In this document: in pieces, positions 16,605 to 25,670 of the stretch
Numbering within the stretch: the stretch's first letter is position 1
Layout of the letters: each line of letters starts with the position of its first letter
Assembly (NCBI GenBank): GCA_046329055.1
Contig: JAXLVK010000001.1
Span: 56,170 to 120,169 of the forward strand
DNA: 64,000 nt
Reading direction: 5' to 3'
Source of the DNA: JADKCL01 sp046329055
GTDB taxonomy: Bacteria; Bacteroidota; Bacteroidia; J057; JADKCL01
Translations under genes and position numbers: made by a program
Notes under the pieces: model-generated
What the model was told of the DNA's origin: nothing
What the model saw: only the letters and a program-made list of their open reading frames with translations
The model's database searches: none

Positions 16605-18143
16605 ATGGAGAATGAGACCCTATCCGAATTGCGAAAATGGGTGGCAGTCTTGAGCCCAACCGAAAGGCGTAGCATCACCATGCTCAGCCGCGCCCGATCT
16701 GCCAAGCGTCTCAGTCAACAATGGGAGCTGTTCCACTGGCTTTCGGAATCCGACGAGGGCAGCATTCCTCCCAAGGATGCCGAATGGTTGCGCAACCTGC
16801 CCACGGTCGCCAAGCGCCTCAAGGAATTGATCTTGGATGGCCTGCGCTTGATACAGGATGGCGACGGTCCCGATGCCAAAATCCGCCGATTCCTCGATGA
16901 CATCGCCCTGCTCCATGAGAAGCAACTTCACGCCGCCGCAATGAAACTGATCCGGCGTTGCAAAACATTGGCCATGGAAACCTGCCGCTATGCCGAGGCC
17001 CTCCTTTGCCTGAACTGGGAACAACGCCTGCTGCATGCCATGTCCTCCCCCACCCTGCGCGACCAACTCGTCCAACTGCGCGACCAAGAAGCCAATGCAT
17101 TGCGCTGCCTCACCGAATTCCAGGACCTCCGGCACCGCCATGACCGCCTGCTCCTGCTGGTCCGCCACGGCACCCTGCCCCGGCAAGGCGCCGCCACACA
17201 GGCAATCGCGGAGCTGACCCAAGGCGCCCCACTGGAAAGGTTCGCCTCCTATGGCCGCTACCCCGAACGCGCCCTCGCCACCAATGTCCTCGGCATCAAG
17301 GATTGGATCGAGCGCAAGCCCATGGCCGCTGTGGAACGCTACGCAACCCTCCTGCAGGAATGGCAATCGCATCCTGAATGGCTCATGGACCAGGCTCCGC
17401 TGCTGCTCACCATCTGCAATTACTTTCAGAGCGCATGCTTCTACTCCAGGATGGACTGGGAGCAAGCCCGCTCCTTCCTCGCCCTCGTCCCTGACTTCCA
17501 GCAATTGGCACCCGAGGTCGCCCGGGATTACCAGCGGATGCTCTTCCACAATCAGCTCACTCCCGCCCTCAACACCGGCAACCTCGAATCCGCCAAGGAC
17601 ATCATCTCCCAAATCGACCGATGGCTACTGCAGCAGGGGCAGCACCTTTCGGAGGCGCAAGTCCTGCCCTTCCTCCACAACATGGCCATCGCCGAGTTCA
17701 TCATGGGCCGTCACACGCAGGCGAACCGCTTCCTGCAACGCATCCTCAATCTCCCCAATCGGCAGGCACGCAAGGACATCCGCGACTTCGCCCTGGTCCT
17801 CCAAGCCATTCTACAATACGAAATGGGCAATTTCAGCTTGAATGAATACCTGACCCGCGCGGGCAAGCGACATTTCCACAAGTACTCGGACGTGCTCGCC
17901 TTTGAGTTCTCCATCTTCAAGTTCCTGGAATTGGCGATGCACCTGGAGCCGGGAGCCGATCTGCGGCCGCACCTGGACAATCTCGCCAGCGAATTGCAGC
18001 GACTGGCCGAGCAGGTTCCCGCCGCCGTGCTCATCCTCGGTCTGGTGGAAATCCGCCTCTGGGTCACTGCAAAGCAGCAAGGCAGGACATTGGAATCGGT
18101 CTATTTGGAGACGATCCGGGAGCACTTGCACTCGATGCCTTGA
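16605..18143 (+). CDS. Large alpha-helical (TPR-like) protein of unknown function, cassette B
   Basis: A 512-residue paralogue of the protein at 7856-9391. The two are collinear over their whole length: RKWVAVLSPTERRSITML, LPTVAKRLKELILDGLRL, LPFLHNMAIAEFIMGRH, NLPNRQARKDIRDFALVLQA, YLTRAGKRHFHK and, at the C-terminus, GLVEIRLWVTAKQQGRTLESV. No signal peptide, transmembrane segment or catalytic motif is visible, and the helical content appears high. The same divergent arrangement with a small beta gene is kept in both copies. A scaffold or regulatory role towards the small proteins is an inference only. Confidence 0.8.
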   Translation: MENETLSELRKWVAVLSPTERRSITMLSRARSAKRLSQQWELFHWLSESDEGSIPPKDAEWLRNLPTVAKRLKELILDGLRLIQDGDGPDAKIRRFLDDIALLHEKQLHAAAMKLIRRCKTLAMETCRYAEALLCLNWEQRLLHAMSSPTLRDQLVQLRDQEANALRCLTEFQDLRHRHDRLLLLVRHGTLPRQGAATQAIAELTQGAPLERFASYGRYPERALATNVLGIKDWIERKPMAAVERYATLLQEWQSHPEWLMDQAPLLLTICNYFQSACFYSRMDWEQARSFLALVPDFQQLAPEVARDYQRMLFHNQLTPALNTGNLESAKDIISQIDRWLLQQGQHLSEAQVLPFLHNMAIAEFIMGRHTQANRFLQRILNLPNRQARKDIRDFALVLQAILQYEMGNFSLNEYLTRAGKRHFHKYSDVLAFEFSIFKFLELAMHLEPGADLRPHLDNLASELQRLAEQVPAAVLILGLVEIRLWVTAKQQGRTLESVYLETIREHLHSMP

Positions 18144-18169
18144 GGGCAGAAAGTAGCTGGCGGTTCTAC

Positions 18170-18937
18170 CTACAATGCAATTTTCCTGTCCTTCAACAAG
18201 GCGTCGAATTCCTGTTTCTTGTCCCGGGCGATGGGGATCGAGGTGCCATTGTCCATGAGGAGGAGGCTTTCGCCACGGTTGTACCTACGGATGCGGTTCA
18301 GGTTCACGATGTAGCTGCGGTGCGGCCGGGCGAAGTTGATGCGGTGCAGGAGCAGGTCCTCGAAGACCTTGAGCTTTTTGGAGACCAGGATAGAAGTCCC
18401 GTCGCGTTGCACCACCTTGGTATAGGCGCCATCCGCCTCCAGCAATTCGATGTCCGCCACCTCGACGAAGACCATACCATCGCTCAGGCTCAGCGCGATG
18501 CGCCGGAGTTCATCACCGCCAAAGGCCTCTTTGAGGACCTCGATCCGCTGTTGCATCGTGTTCGCGAAGCGGCGTTTCCGCGCCTTGTCCACCGCCGCCT
18601 GCAGTAGCCCGATCTCCACAGGCTTGAGCAGATAGTCCACCGCCGCGACTTCGAATGCACGCAAGGCATACTCATTGTAAGCCGTCACGAAGATGAATTC
18701 GAAGTCCACTTCCCTGAAAAAGCCGAGCAGTTCGAAGCCATTGTAATCCGGCATCTCGATGTCCAGGAACACCAGGTCGGGGCGCAGCTTGTTGATCTGC
18801 AGCACGCCCTCTGGGACGTTCGCAGCCATCGCGAGCACTGTCACATCTGGGCAAAACTCCCTCAGCAGAGTCGCCAATGAGTTGCGGGCGCGCTCCTCGT
18901 CGTCAATGATGATGGCTTTGATCTCCTGCTGGTCCAT
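18170..18937 (-). CDS. LytTR-family response regulator
   Basis: A two-component response regulator of the LytR/AlgR type. The receiver domain (about residues 1-120) shows KAIIIDDEERAR (acidic pocket), DLVFLDIEMPDYNGFE (phospho-acceptor aspartate), FVTAYNEYALRAF and DYLLKPV (conserved lysine). The C-terminal LytTR DNA-binding domain has GMVFVEVADIELLEADGAYT and FARPHRSYIVNLNRI. The ATG at 18937 (MDQQEIKA) begins right at the receiver, although the frame remains open to 19027. Its likely partner kinase is the LytS-type gene at 21455-24423, separated by one opposite-strand gene. Confidence 0.9.
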   Translation of the reverse strand: MDQQEIKAIIIDDEERARNSLATLLREFCPDVTVLAMAANVPEGVLQINKLRPDLVFLDIEMPDYNGFELLGFFREVDFEFIFVTAYNEYALRAFEVAAVDYLLKPVEIGLLQAAVDKARKRRFANTMQQRIEVLKEAFGGDELRRIALSLSDGMVFVEVADIELLEADGAYTKVVQRDGTSILVSKKLKVFEDLLLHRINFARPHRSYIVNLNRIRRYNRGESLLLMDNGTSIPIARDKKQEFDALLKDRKIAL

Positions 18938-19208
18938 AGGCGGAATACTGAATTGTATTGCCATCAAAAGTAAAGCCTTCCCAGCAATCCGCCGTTGACG
19001 ATTCATGAAGTGCGGATTTGGATTCATGAACCGTTATGGAATCCAGGTGCTTGACGCATCGCAGCGGAATTACCTGAAAATCAGACAGATTCAAAAGCAA
19101 AGCGCGGTCAACGCTTCATGAACCCAAACCGACTACTCGTGAACTGCCACATCCGATTGGAGGCGGGAGGTCCAACCTTTGCCTCATCAACCTCACTCAT
19201 TGATTGAA

Positions 19209-21387
19209 ATGAAAATGAAATCGAAATTACTACTCTTTGCTTTCTGCCTCACCGCCACCTTTTCCAACGCAATGGCTCAGGTTCCAGCCATCTCGACGGT
19301 GTACGGCGGCTGCGTCGGCAGCCAAGGAAATGACCATGGTTTGGCGATCGCCTATGACGCCCCAGGTACCATCTTCTACGGGGGACAATTCCAAGGCACT
19401 GCTGACCTCAACCCGGGAGCAGGAACGGCATTGACCGTGAGCAGTGGCTCCTCAGACGGGTTCATTTCCAGACTGGACCAGACAGGGGCGTACCAGTGGT
19501 CAGGCAAACTCGGCGGCAACTCAAGCGAGAGGGTCAATTCCGTGGCAACAGATGCTGCCGGGAACCTGTACGTGACAGGTTCCTTTGGGGGGACGGCGGA
19601 CTTCAATCCAGCCGGAGGCCTGTCAGACAATGCCACAAGCGCAGGAGGGCTGGACATTTTTGTCGCAAAATACTCGCCAGCAGGTGTTTACCAATGGGTG
19701 AAGCGCGCGGGCGGAAGTACGAATGACGAGGGCATCGACATCAAGGTCAGCGCCGACGGCACAGTTTACGTAGTGGGCTATTACAATGAGACGTCGGATT
19801 TCGATCCCGGGTCCGGCACCTACAACCTCCCTGGCACAGGCCTCTTCCAAAATGTATTTGTATGGAAACTCCGGTCAGATGGCAGTTTCGCAGGCGCTGC
19901 TGCTGTGGCAGGTCCCAGCAATGACATCGGGAACGCGCTGGCAATGCGTGGCTCAGAGGTGGTCGTGGTCGGTCAGTTCTGGGGTTCAGTTGACTTCGAC
20001 CCAGGTGCAGGAACCAATACCCTGACCTCAGCGGGCAACTTTGATGCCTTCGTCCTTTACCTCGACACCCTGGACCTGAGCTTCAATGCAGCAATGCGGG
20101 CAGGCGGCTCCGCCAATGACAACTATACCGCTGTCTCAGCAGATGCCTTGGGTCATGTTTGGATCACCGGGTTCTTCCTGGGCACGGCGGACCTCGATCC
20201 CACAGCAGGGACGGACAACCATACCTCCGCTGGCATGACGGACATCCTCTACACCCGCCTCCGTGCAGATGGCAGCTTTGGATTCACCAAGACATTTGGC
20301 GGCACAGGCGAAGACGAGGGCAGGGACATCCTCGGTCACCCCAATGGCAAGGGCTACGCTGTGGGCAAATTCAGCAACACTGTGGACTGGGACCCGGGCA
20401 CAGGCACCCTGAGCAATACCTCCCTCGGATCCACGGACATGTTTGTGCTGGCGCTGGACTCCACTGGTGCATACACTGGGCACAATTGCTTCGGCTCCCC
20501 CTACCCCGACCATGGCCAAGCCCTCACCATGAACTCTGTGGCACGCTCGCCATCACAGGCAAGTCCTCAGCGGCAACATGGATTTCGGCGTCGGCTCTCC
20601 CCTTATTGTCAGCAGCAATGGCAGCGAGGACGCATTTGTCCTCATCGCCACCCCCTATGTCTGCACCCCACCTGACCTCCCCAATCCGCAAGCCCTCAAC
20701 ACCAACATCTGCATCGGCAGTTCCACGAAGGCTTATGTCGCGAACCTCCCCGACCTCGGTGGCGCAGCCTACTGGCAATGGTACACAGGCAGCTGCGGCG
20801 GCACGGCAGTGGGCCAAGGCGACACCCTCCCCATCAGCCCGACCGCCAGCGAAACCTACTATGTCCGTGGCGAGGGCGGCTGCATCACCAGCCCTGGCAT
20901 GTGTGGCCAAGTCAGCGTCACCGTCGGCACCAGCGTCCCCACAGTGACGGTCAGCCAAAATGCCAATACCCTCACCGTCGCCCAAGCCGGTGCGATCTAC
21001 CAGTGGATCGATTGCAACAACGGCAACCAGCCCATCAGCGGCGCGACCTCCCAGGACTACACCCTGACCGTGAGCGGGAACTATGCCTGCGTCGTGAGCC
21101 TTGTCCGCACCGACACGAGCGCCTGCACCACGGTCACCATCGTGGCGATCGATCCGCATCAGCTCAGTGCTGTCTCCATCTATCCCAACCCTGCCCACGA
21201 CTGCTTTCACCGTTGACGCGAGCCAAGTCACGTCAACGGGAATTCCAGCTTTTCAACCTCCTGGGTGAGCGCATCATCGCGGTGCCCATGGGGAATGGCA
21301 TCCAAACCGTGGATTCTGTCCTCTCTGTCTCCAGGTGTCTATACCTACAGGCTACTTGCCAGTGAAGGCATTGCCACGGGCAAGTGA
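19209..21387 (+). pseudogene. Secreted SBBP-type beta-propeller protein with T9SS tail, multiply frameshifted at 3' end
   Basis: The start (ATG 19209) encodes a signal peptide (LLLFAFCLTATFSNAMAQ). Repeats typical of SBBP propellers follow: SVATDAAGNLYVTGSFGGTA, SADGTVYVVGYYNE, and FDPGAGT/LDPTAGT units. The reading frame is clean to about 20530. The coherent sequence then jumps frame near 20534 (CGTLAITGK), 20568 (SGNMDFGVGS), 21205, 21240 (FQLFNLLGERII) and 21325 (PGVYTYRLLASEG), and ends with a T9SS-like tail at 21387. An intact terminator follows. The repaired product would be about 725 residues. The breaks are either decay or sequence error. Confidence 0.75.
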
Positions 21388-21424
21388 TCAAGGAGTAGTA
21401 GTTTCTTTGGGGGAAATCCCTGTA

Positions 21425-21456
21425 GCGGCCCTGCGAAAGCGGGGCCGCGTTTTTTT
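21425..21456 (+). terminator. Rho-independent terminator
   Basis: GCGGCCC (21425-21431) pairs with GGGCCGC (21442-21448) and is followed by GTTTTTTT. It sits 38 nt after the stop of the SBBP gene, between convergent genes, and is one of the clearest intrinsic terminators here. Confidence 0.9.
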
Positions 21457-24423
21457 ATCCCACTGGTAGCCGCAATACGACCCGCGTCCCCGCAGCCTCG
21501 CCATTTTCCTCCAAATCCTCAATGTTCAGGCTCACGTTTGGCCCGTGCATCTGCCGAATCAGGTCCAGTCGTTTGTTCGTGGCGGAGGTGCTGAAGCTCT
21601 GATGAATGGGCTTGCTAGACCGTGCCTTGATCTCCGCGCTGCGCTTGCGTCCGACGCCATTGTCGGTAATGCTGACCACTGCGCCAGATTCGCTCACCTC
21701 AAATCGAACATCCAGCCGCTTGCTGCCGCGCTTGTGGAGGAGGCCGTGCTTGATGGCATTCTCCACAAACGGCTGCAGGACCATCGTGGGAATCTGCGCC
21801 TCCGTCGCATCCTCCGAGCCATCCACGCGCACTTCAAAACTGAAATCGTCCCCAAACCGCAGTTGCTCGAGCTCCAGATAAAGTTGCAGCATCTCCACCT
21901 CATCTCCGATCGTCACCCAATCTTGCCCAGAGGCCGAGAGCACCCTCCGCATGAGCGTGCTGAACTTGCTCAGGTAGAGGTTGCTGTTGCGGATGTCCTT
22001 GCTCAGCACCAGGTCCTGGATGGAATTCAGCGAATTGAATAGGAAATGCGGGTTCATCTGTGCCTTCAAGGCCGTGAGCTGCGAGGCGACCATCGCGTAT
22101 TGGAGGCGATCTTTGCGCCGCTGTATTTGGTTGCGCCATTGCACGATCCCGATGGTGATGCCCACCAGGATCAATGCCATCAAGATGATGAACCAAGGCC
22201 GCAGAAAGACTGGGGAAGCAACCCAGAACCGCAAAACTGCTGGCCGATCGGACCGTCGCCCTTGCTCATCCACGGTCACCACCTCCAGCTCATGCTCGCC
22301 GGCTGGCAAAGCGGTAAAGATCACTTCGTTGGCGGCAGCGGATGTCGTCAGCCATGTGGAATCCATGGAAGGAATGCGGTAGGAGAAGGAAAATCCTCCC
22401 CTGCTGTTGAAACTCACGCCCTCGAAAGTGACGTGTAGCGGCGCATGGCCCGCAGGCAGGTCGAGATCCTCACCCAGTGGCCATTCCTTGTCTCCCACCT
22501 GTACCTTGCCGATCCGCACGGGCGGCGCAGGCACTCCATCTTCTTCCCCGAAGTCCAGCGGCAAATACACGATTCCCGTGGTGGTCCCCACCCAAATCCG
22601 TTCTCCAGCCACCGTCATCTGATTGATGTCCGTCGGGTTGAATCCTGAGGAGCGTGAGATTTTGCCCAAGGCATTCGTGGTCAGGTCCAGACGGCAGAGA
22701 AATTGGTCCGTTCCGAAGATGAGCAGGCTATCATGGGCAATCAAAGTCCGAATCGCCTGATCCGGCAAGCCTTGACGCTCATCCATGACCCGCACCACCT
22801 TTCCATCCCGACACAATACCAGCCCCTGCGTGAGCGTCGCCGCCCATATCCCATCCACGGTGGGCGCCAAGGCATAGGCGATGATGGGCCGCCCATCGGC
22901 CAGCACCGCCTGATAGCCAGTGTCGCGGCGCACAAACAGGCCATCGTTAAAGCCCCAATAAACCAAACCGCTCCCCAGCTCTTGATCCACCGCCCTCCCA
23001 CCAACATTGCGATTGCCATTTCTTGGGGGCAATGATTTCCACCCCTTTACAGGACCGCTTAGCCCCATCTGCGAACCAATAAGCCGCACGGTGTCTCCAT
23101 CCACGAGACCGTCCCTGGCACCTCCATCGTGATAGGGCCGATTCCTGCCTCCAGGCCAATCCAAGAAGGAGTTTTCCGCACGCAGGATATGAGCAGACAG
23201 CCCACTCTCCTGATCCGCTTTACCGCCCGAGCCTTGGGACTGATATCCAGCACCAGCCTGGCTTCATCGGATTGTGTATCGATCGCATAGACCTGACCCT
23301 GAGAATTTCCCACGAGGACTGCCCCATCCTGCATGGTGCAGAGGGCCGTGACATTGGCATCCCAAAGCGGATCCCCAGGTTTCCCGAACCGCTTCACGCC
23401 TGCGGAGGGCACAAGGAAGAGTCCCTTGTTGATGGAAGAGAACCACATATTCCCCTCGTGGTCCGCCATGACCGCGCTTACCTGCGCCTCAGGGATCATC
23501 GTCTCCCCTACCTGCCACGCATCCCCGACCTTTCGCAACTCCTTGGCGCCCGACTGCGTGCAAATCCAGACCCTCTCAGGCGCGATGGGCATGATTCGCA
23601 GCCAACCCTCGACAGGCACCTGCTCCGCATAAATTTCTCGAAACCGATTCCCTTCCAATTCCAAGAGGGCGGTTCCACCCTCAACAGGCCGGAGGTATTT
23701 GGCATAGACAGCCGCATCACCCTTGATTGCAAATCCTCCGGCTCCAGCAGATTGAAAATTCGCGGGCAATTGGATCGAATCCAGCCGCGAAGTGGACAGG
23801 CGGTACCTCATCGCTCCTCCTGTAGAAAGCAACATGAAGGCCTCATCCCCTCGCCAGCAAAAATCCGAGACAAATCCCGAGGTCTCCCAAGGCCAATCCT
23901 CCTTCCATCTGCGAGACTCCCTCCCATCCCAGCCGATGCGCATTATCCTGCCGGGCCGTATGACCAACAGGTCTCCATCGCTACCTACCGTGACGTGTTC
24001 GTACCGGGCGCTGGCATCATGGTTGAAAATGAGCCGCAGGCTATCGCCATCCTGAACAAAATATTGTCCGGAGACATTGCCGCACCATACCCGGCTCTGC
24101 CGATCGATCCGCATCATGGTCATGGCCCGGCTTGTTTCGAATCGGCTGCTGTACCGCTTGAAGCGCACCCCGTCGTAACGGTACAGACCTGTATTGCAGC
24201 CAATCCATACATGCCCGAAGCTGTCCTGGTCGATCTCGAAAACCTCGTTGCTGGGCAGCCCATGGTCGGTATTGATGTTGTAATGGAGAGGTTGCTGCGC
24301 GGACAATGTAAGTGCGATGCCCAGCAGGAAAATGATCCCCAAACAGGCGCCACAAATACGAATTGCCGACCGGCTCTCCCAATTACAACAGGACATGCTC
24401 CAAGTTACCCATTGCCGGTTCAT
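21455..24423 (-). pseudogene. LytS-type sensor histidine kinase with two-component propeller, one frameshift
   Basis: The N-terminus (ATG 24423) has an export segment (GIIFLLGIALTLSAQ). A ligand-binding propeller follows (INTDHGLPSNEVFEIDQDSFGHVWIG), then a Y_Y_Y-type domain (SFSYRIPSMDSTWLTT), one transmembrane helix (FIILMALILVGITIGIV), and a LytS-type kinase core with LKAQMNPHFLFNSLNSIQ (phospho-histidine), QPFVENAIKHGL and ITDNGVGRKRS. The frame changes near 23.23 kb: the first part ends in VLDISPKARAV and the second continues as GLSAHILRAENSFLDWPGG. The complete protein would have about 990 residues. It probably signals to the LytTR regulator at 18170-18937. If the shift is real, the kinase is inactive. 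Confidence 0.85.
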
Positions 24424-24454
24424 TTTCAACGGCACCTCGCTTCCAAAACGGACC

Positions 24455-24492
24455 CAACAAAATGGCCGGAGAACACAGGTTCCCCGGCCAAG
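24455..24492 (-). terminator. Minus-strand intrinsic terminator
   Basis: TGGCCGG (24463-24469) and CCGGCCA (24484-24490) pair, and inner GAAC/GTTC extends the stem with one mismatch. Read on the minus strand it is followed by TTTTG. It lies 22 nt after the stop of the small secreted protein gene and before the kinase start, so it separates the two transcripts. Confidence 0.65.
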
Positions 24493-24511
24493 CTTCACTT
24501 TCGTCCACTGA

Positions 24512-24820
24512 TCAAATGTTCTCAATGACACAGAGGGTGATGCCTCCGTACTTCACCTCCCAGATTTGCTCGTAGTCGCTCGTCAACCCGGCATCGGTGA
24601 TGGTCGCCTCACTTGCGAAATAGGCGTCGATGAGGTCGCCGGAAGTGATGGTGTAACCCGCAATCGCGGACATCGGAGCAGCAGCCTGGTTCAATACCCA
24701 GACCGCCTTGTTGGGATCCATCGAGCAGACCGCTTCAATGGTGGATTCGGCTTGGGCAACAGGTGCAGCCACTGCCCACATACTCAGGGCCATCAGACAA
24801 TAAACAAACAATCTTTTCAT
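24512..24820 (-). CDS. Small secreted protein of unknown function
   Basis: A 102-residue product with a clear signal peptide (MKRLFVYCLMALSMWAVAAPVAQA). The mature part has two cysteines (AVCSMD and LCVIENI) and no recognised domain. It sits alone between the kinase gene and the DUF779 gene and has its own terminator. An exported role is likely; function is unknown. Confidence 0.65.
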   Translation of the reverse strand: MKRLFVYCLMALSMWAVAAPVAQAESTIEAVCSMDPNKAVWVLNQAAAPMSAIAGYTITSGDLIDAYFASEATITDAGLTSDYEQIWEVKYGGITLCVIENI

Positions 24821-24862
24821 TTTGTATAGGATTAATATTGATGAAAATTCGTTGAGGCAATA

Positions 24863-25015
24863 CTATTCCCATACTTGAGGAATGACAAGACCTACAGGGC
24901 CTTTTATTCCCCATTGGCGGTTACAGGCTGTGGCATGATCTGCAAGCGGCAGGCTGCTCTCAAACCACTCAAATGCAGCGACTTCGGGCCAATCAGTCCC
25001 CGCTGAGGATGACAT
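24863..25015 (-). CDS. Possible 50-residue protein downstream of DUF779
   Basis: A short frame, MSSSAGTDWPEVAAF..., ending in GIKGPVGLVIPQVWE, starts about 20 nt after the DUF779 stop on the same strand. Composition is protein-like and it could be a third gene of the aldehyde operon, but no family is recognised and no coding signal beyond the open frame supports it. Confidence 0.2.
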   Translation of the reverse strand: MSSSAGTDWPEVAAFEWFESSLPLADHATACNRQWGIKGPVGLVIPQVWE

Positions 25016-25035
25016 CAAGCCCGCATTTTCCTCGC

Positions 25036-25425
25036 TCAATCCACCAAAAACCGCAACTCCTCCAGATGCAGCATCTCCTCGTCCGTGAACACCCGTGACC
25101 GGATGAAAAACCGCTTCCCGAGCGGAATCTCCAATGAAAAGCTCGATCCGCGGCCATTGGTGACGTCCAAGATGAGCTGCGTATGTTTCCAATAAGCGAA
25201 TTGGTCCTTGCTCATCCAGAACTCGATGCCGTCCACAAGGCCGAGGCAGACGTCGCTGTATCCCACGCGGAACTCGCCCTTGGCGAAACACATCGGCTGC
25301 GAGCCGTCACAGCAGCCTCCGCTTTGATGAAACATGAGGGGGCCATGCTTGCTTCTCAATTCATCGATCAAATCCAGGGCCTCCGGCGTGGCCACGATAC
25401 GGGGAATGGTGGTGGTATTTTCCAT
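25036..25425 (-). CDS. DUF779 domain protein, aldehyde-dehydrogenase partner
   Basis: A 129-residue protein matching DUF779: HGPLMFHQSGGCCDGSQPMC, FWMSKDQFAYWKHTQLILDV and EIPLGKRFFIRSRVF. The paired cysteines after GG suggest metal binding or redox chemistry. Genes of this family are commonly found beside acetaldehyde dehydrogenases of the AldB/ExaC type, as here, where the dehydrogenase lies upstream on the same strand. The exact role is not established, but a link to aldehyde oxidation is likely. Confidence 0.88.
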   Translation of the reverse strand: MENTTTIPRIVATPEALDLIDELRSKHGPLMFHQSGGCCDGSQPMCFAKGEFRVGYSDVCLGLVDGIEFWMSKDQFAYWKHTQLILDVTNGRGSSFSLEIPLGKRFFIRSRVFTDEEMLHLEELRFLVD

Positions 25426-25670
25426 GTCATTGAAGAATTGAGGACGAACAACTCGGGCCCAGCAAGCCAGGCCCGAGATTTTTATGTGAGGAAGAGGAAA
25501 TCGTCATGTCGAGCGGAGGCCGGAGGCCGTAGCCGAGACATCTAGCGCACACAGCAAGCGTGTTACTGTTCACGCCGGATGTACTCGTCATCGTCCGTTT
25601 TCAGCGGCACTCATGATGTGCTTCGCAGTTCTCGGCTTCGCTCGACATGACATGGGGGACATCCCCATTC
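25426..25670. repeat. Fold-back intergenic repeat between aldehyde dehydrogenase and DUF779 genes
   Basis: GTCATGTCGAGCG (25503-25515) is a perfect inverted match to CGCTCGACATGAC (25639-25651). Inner parts are also partly complementary (GCCGAGACATCT against TTCTCGGCTTCG). Elements of this type, with GTCGAGC...GCTCGACATGA ends, are common dispersed intergenic repeats in Bacteroidota, as I recall. A separate hairpin, CTCGGGCC (25452-25459) with GGCCCGAG (25470-25477), is followed by ATTTTT on the plus strand. Confidence 0.75.
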
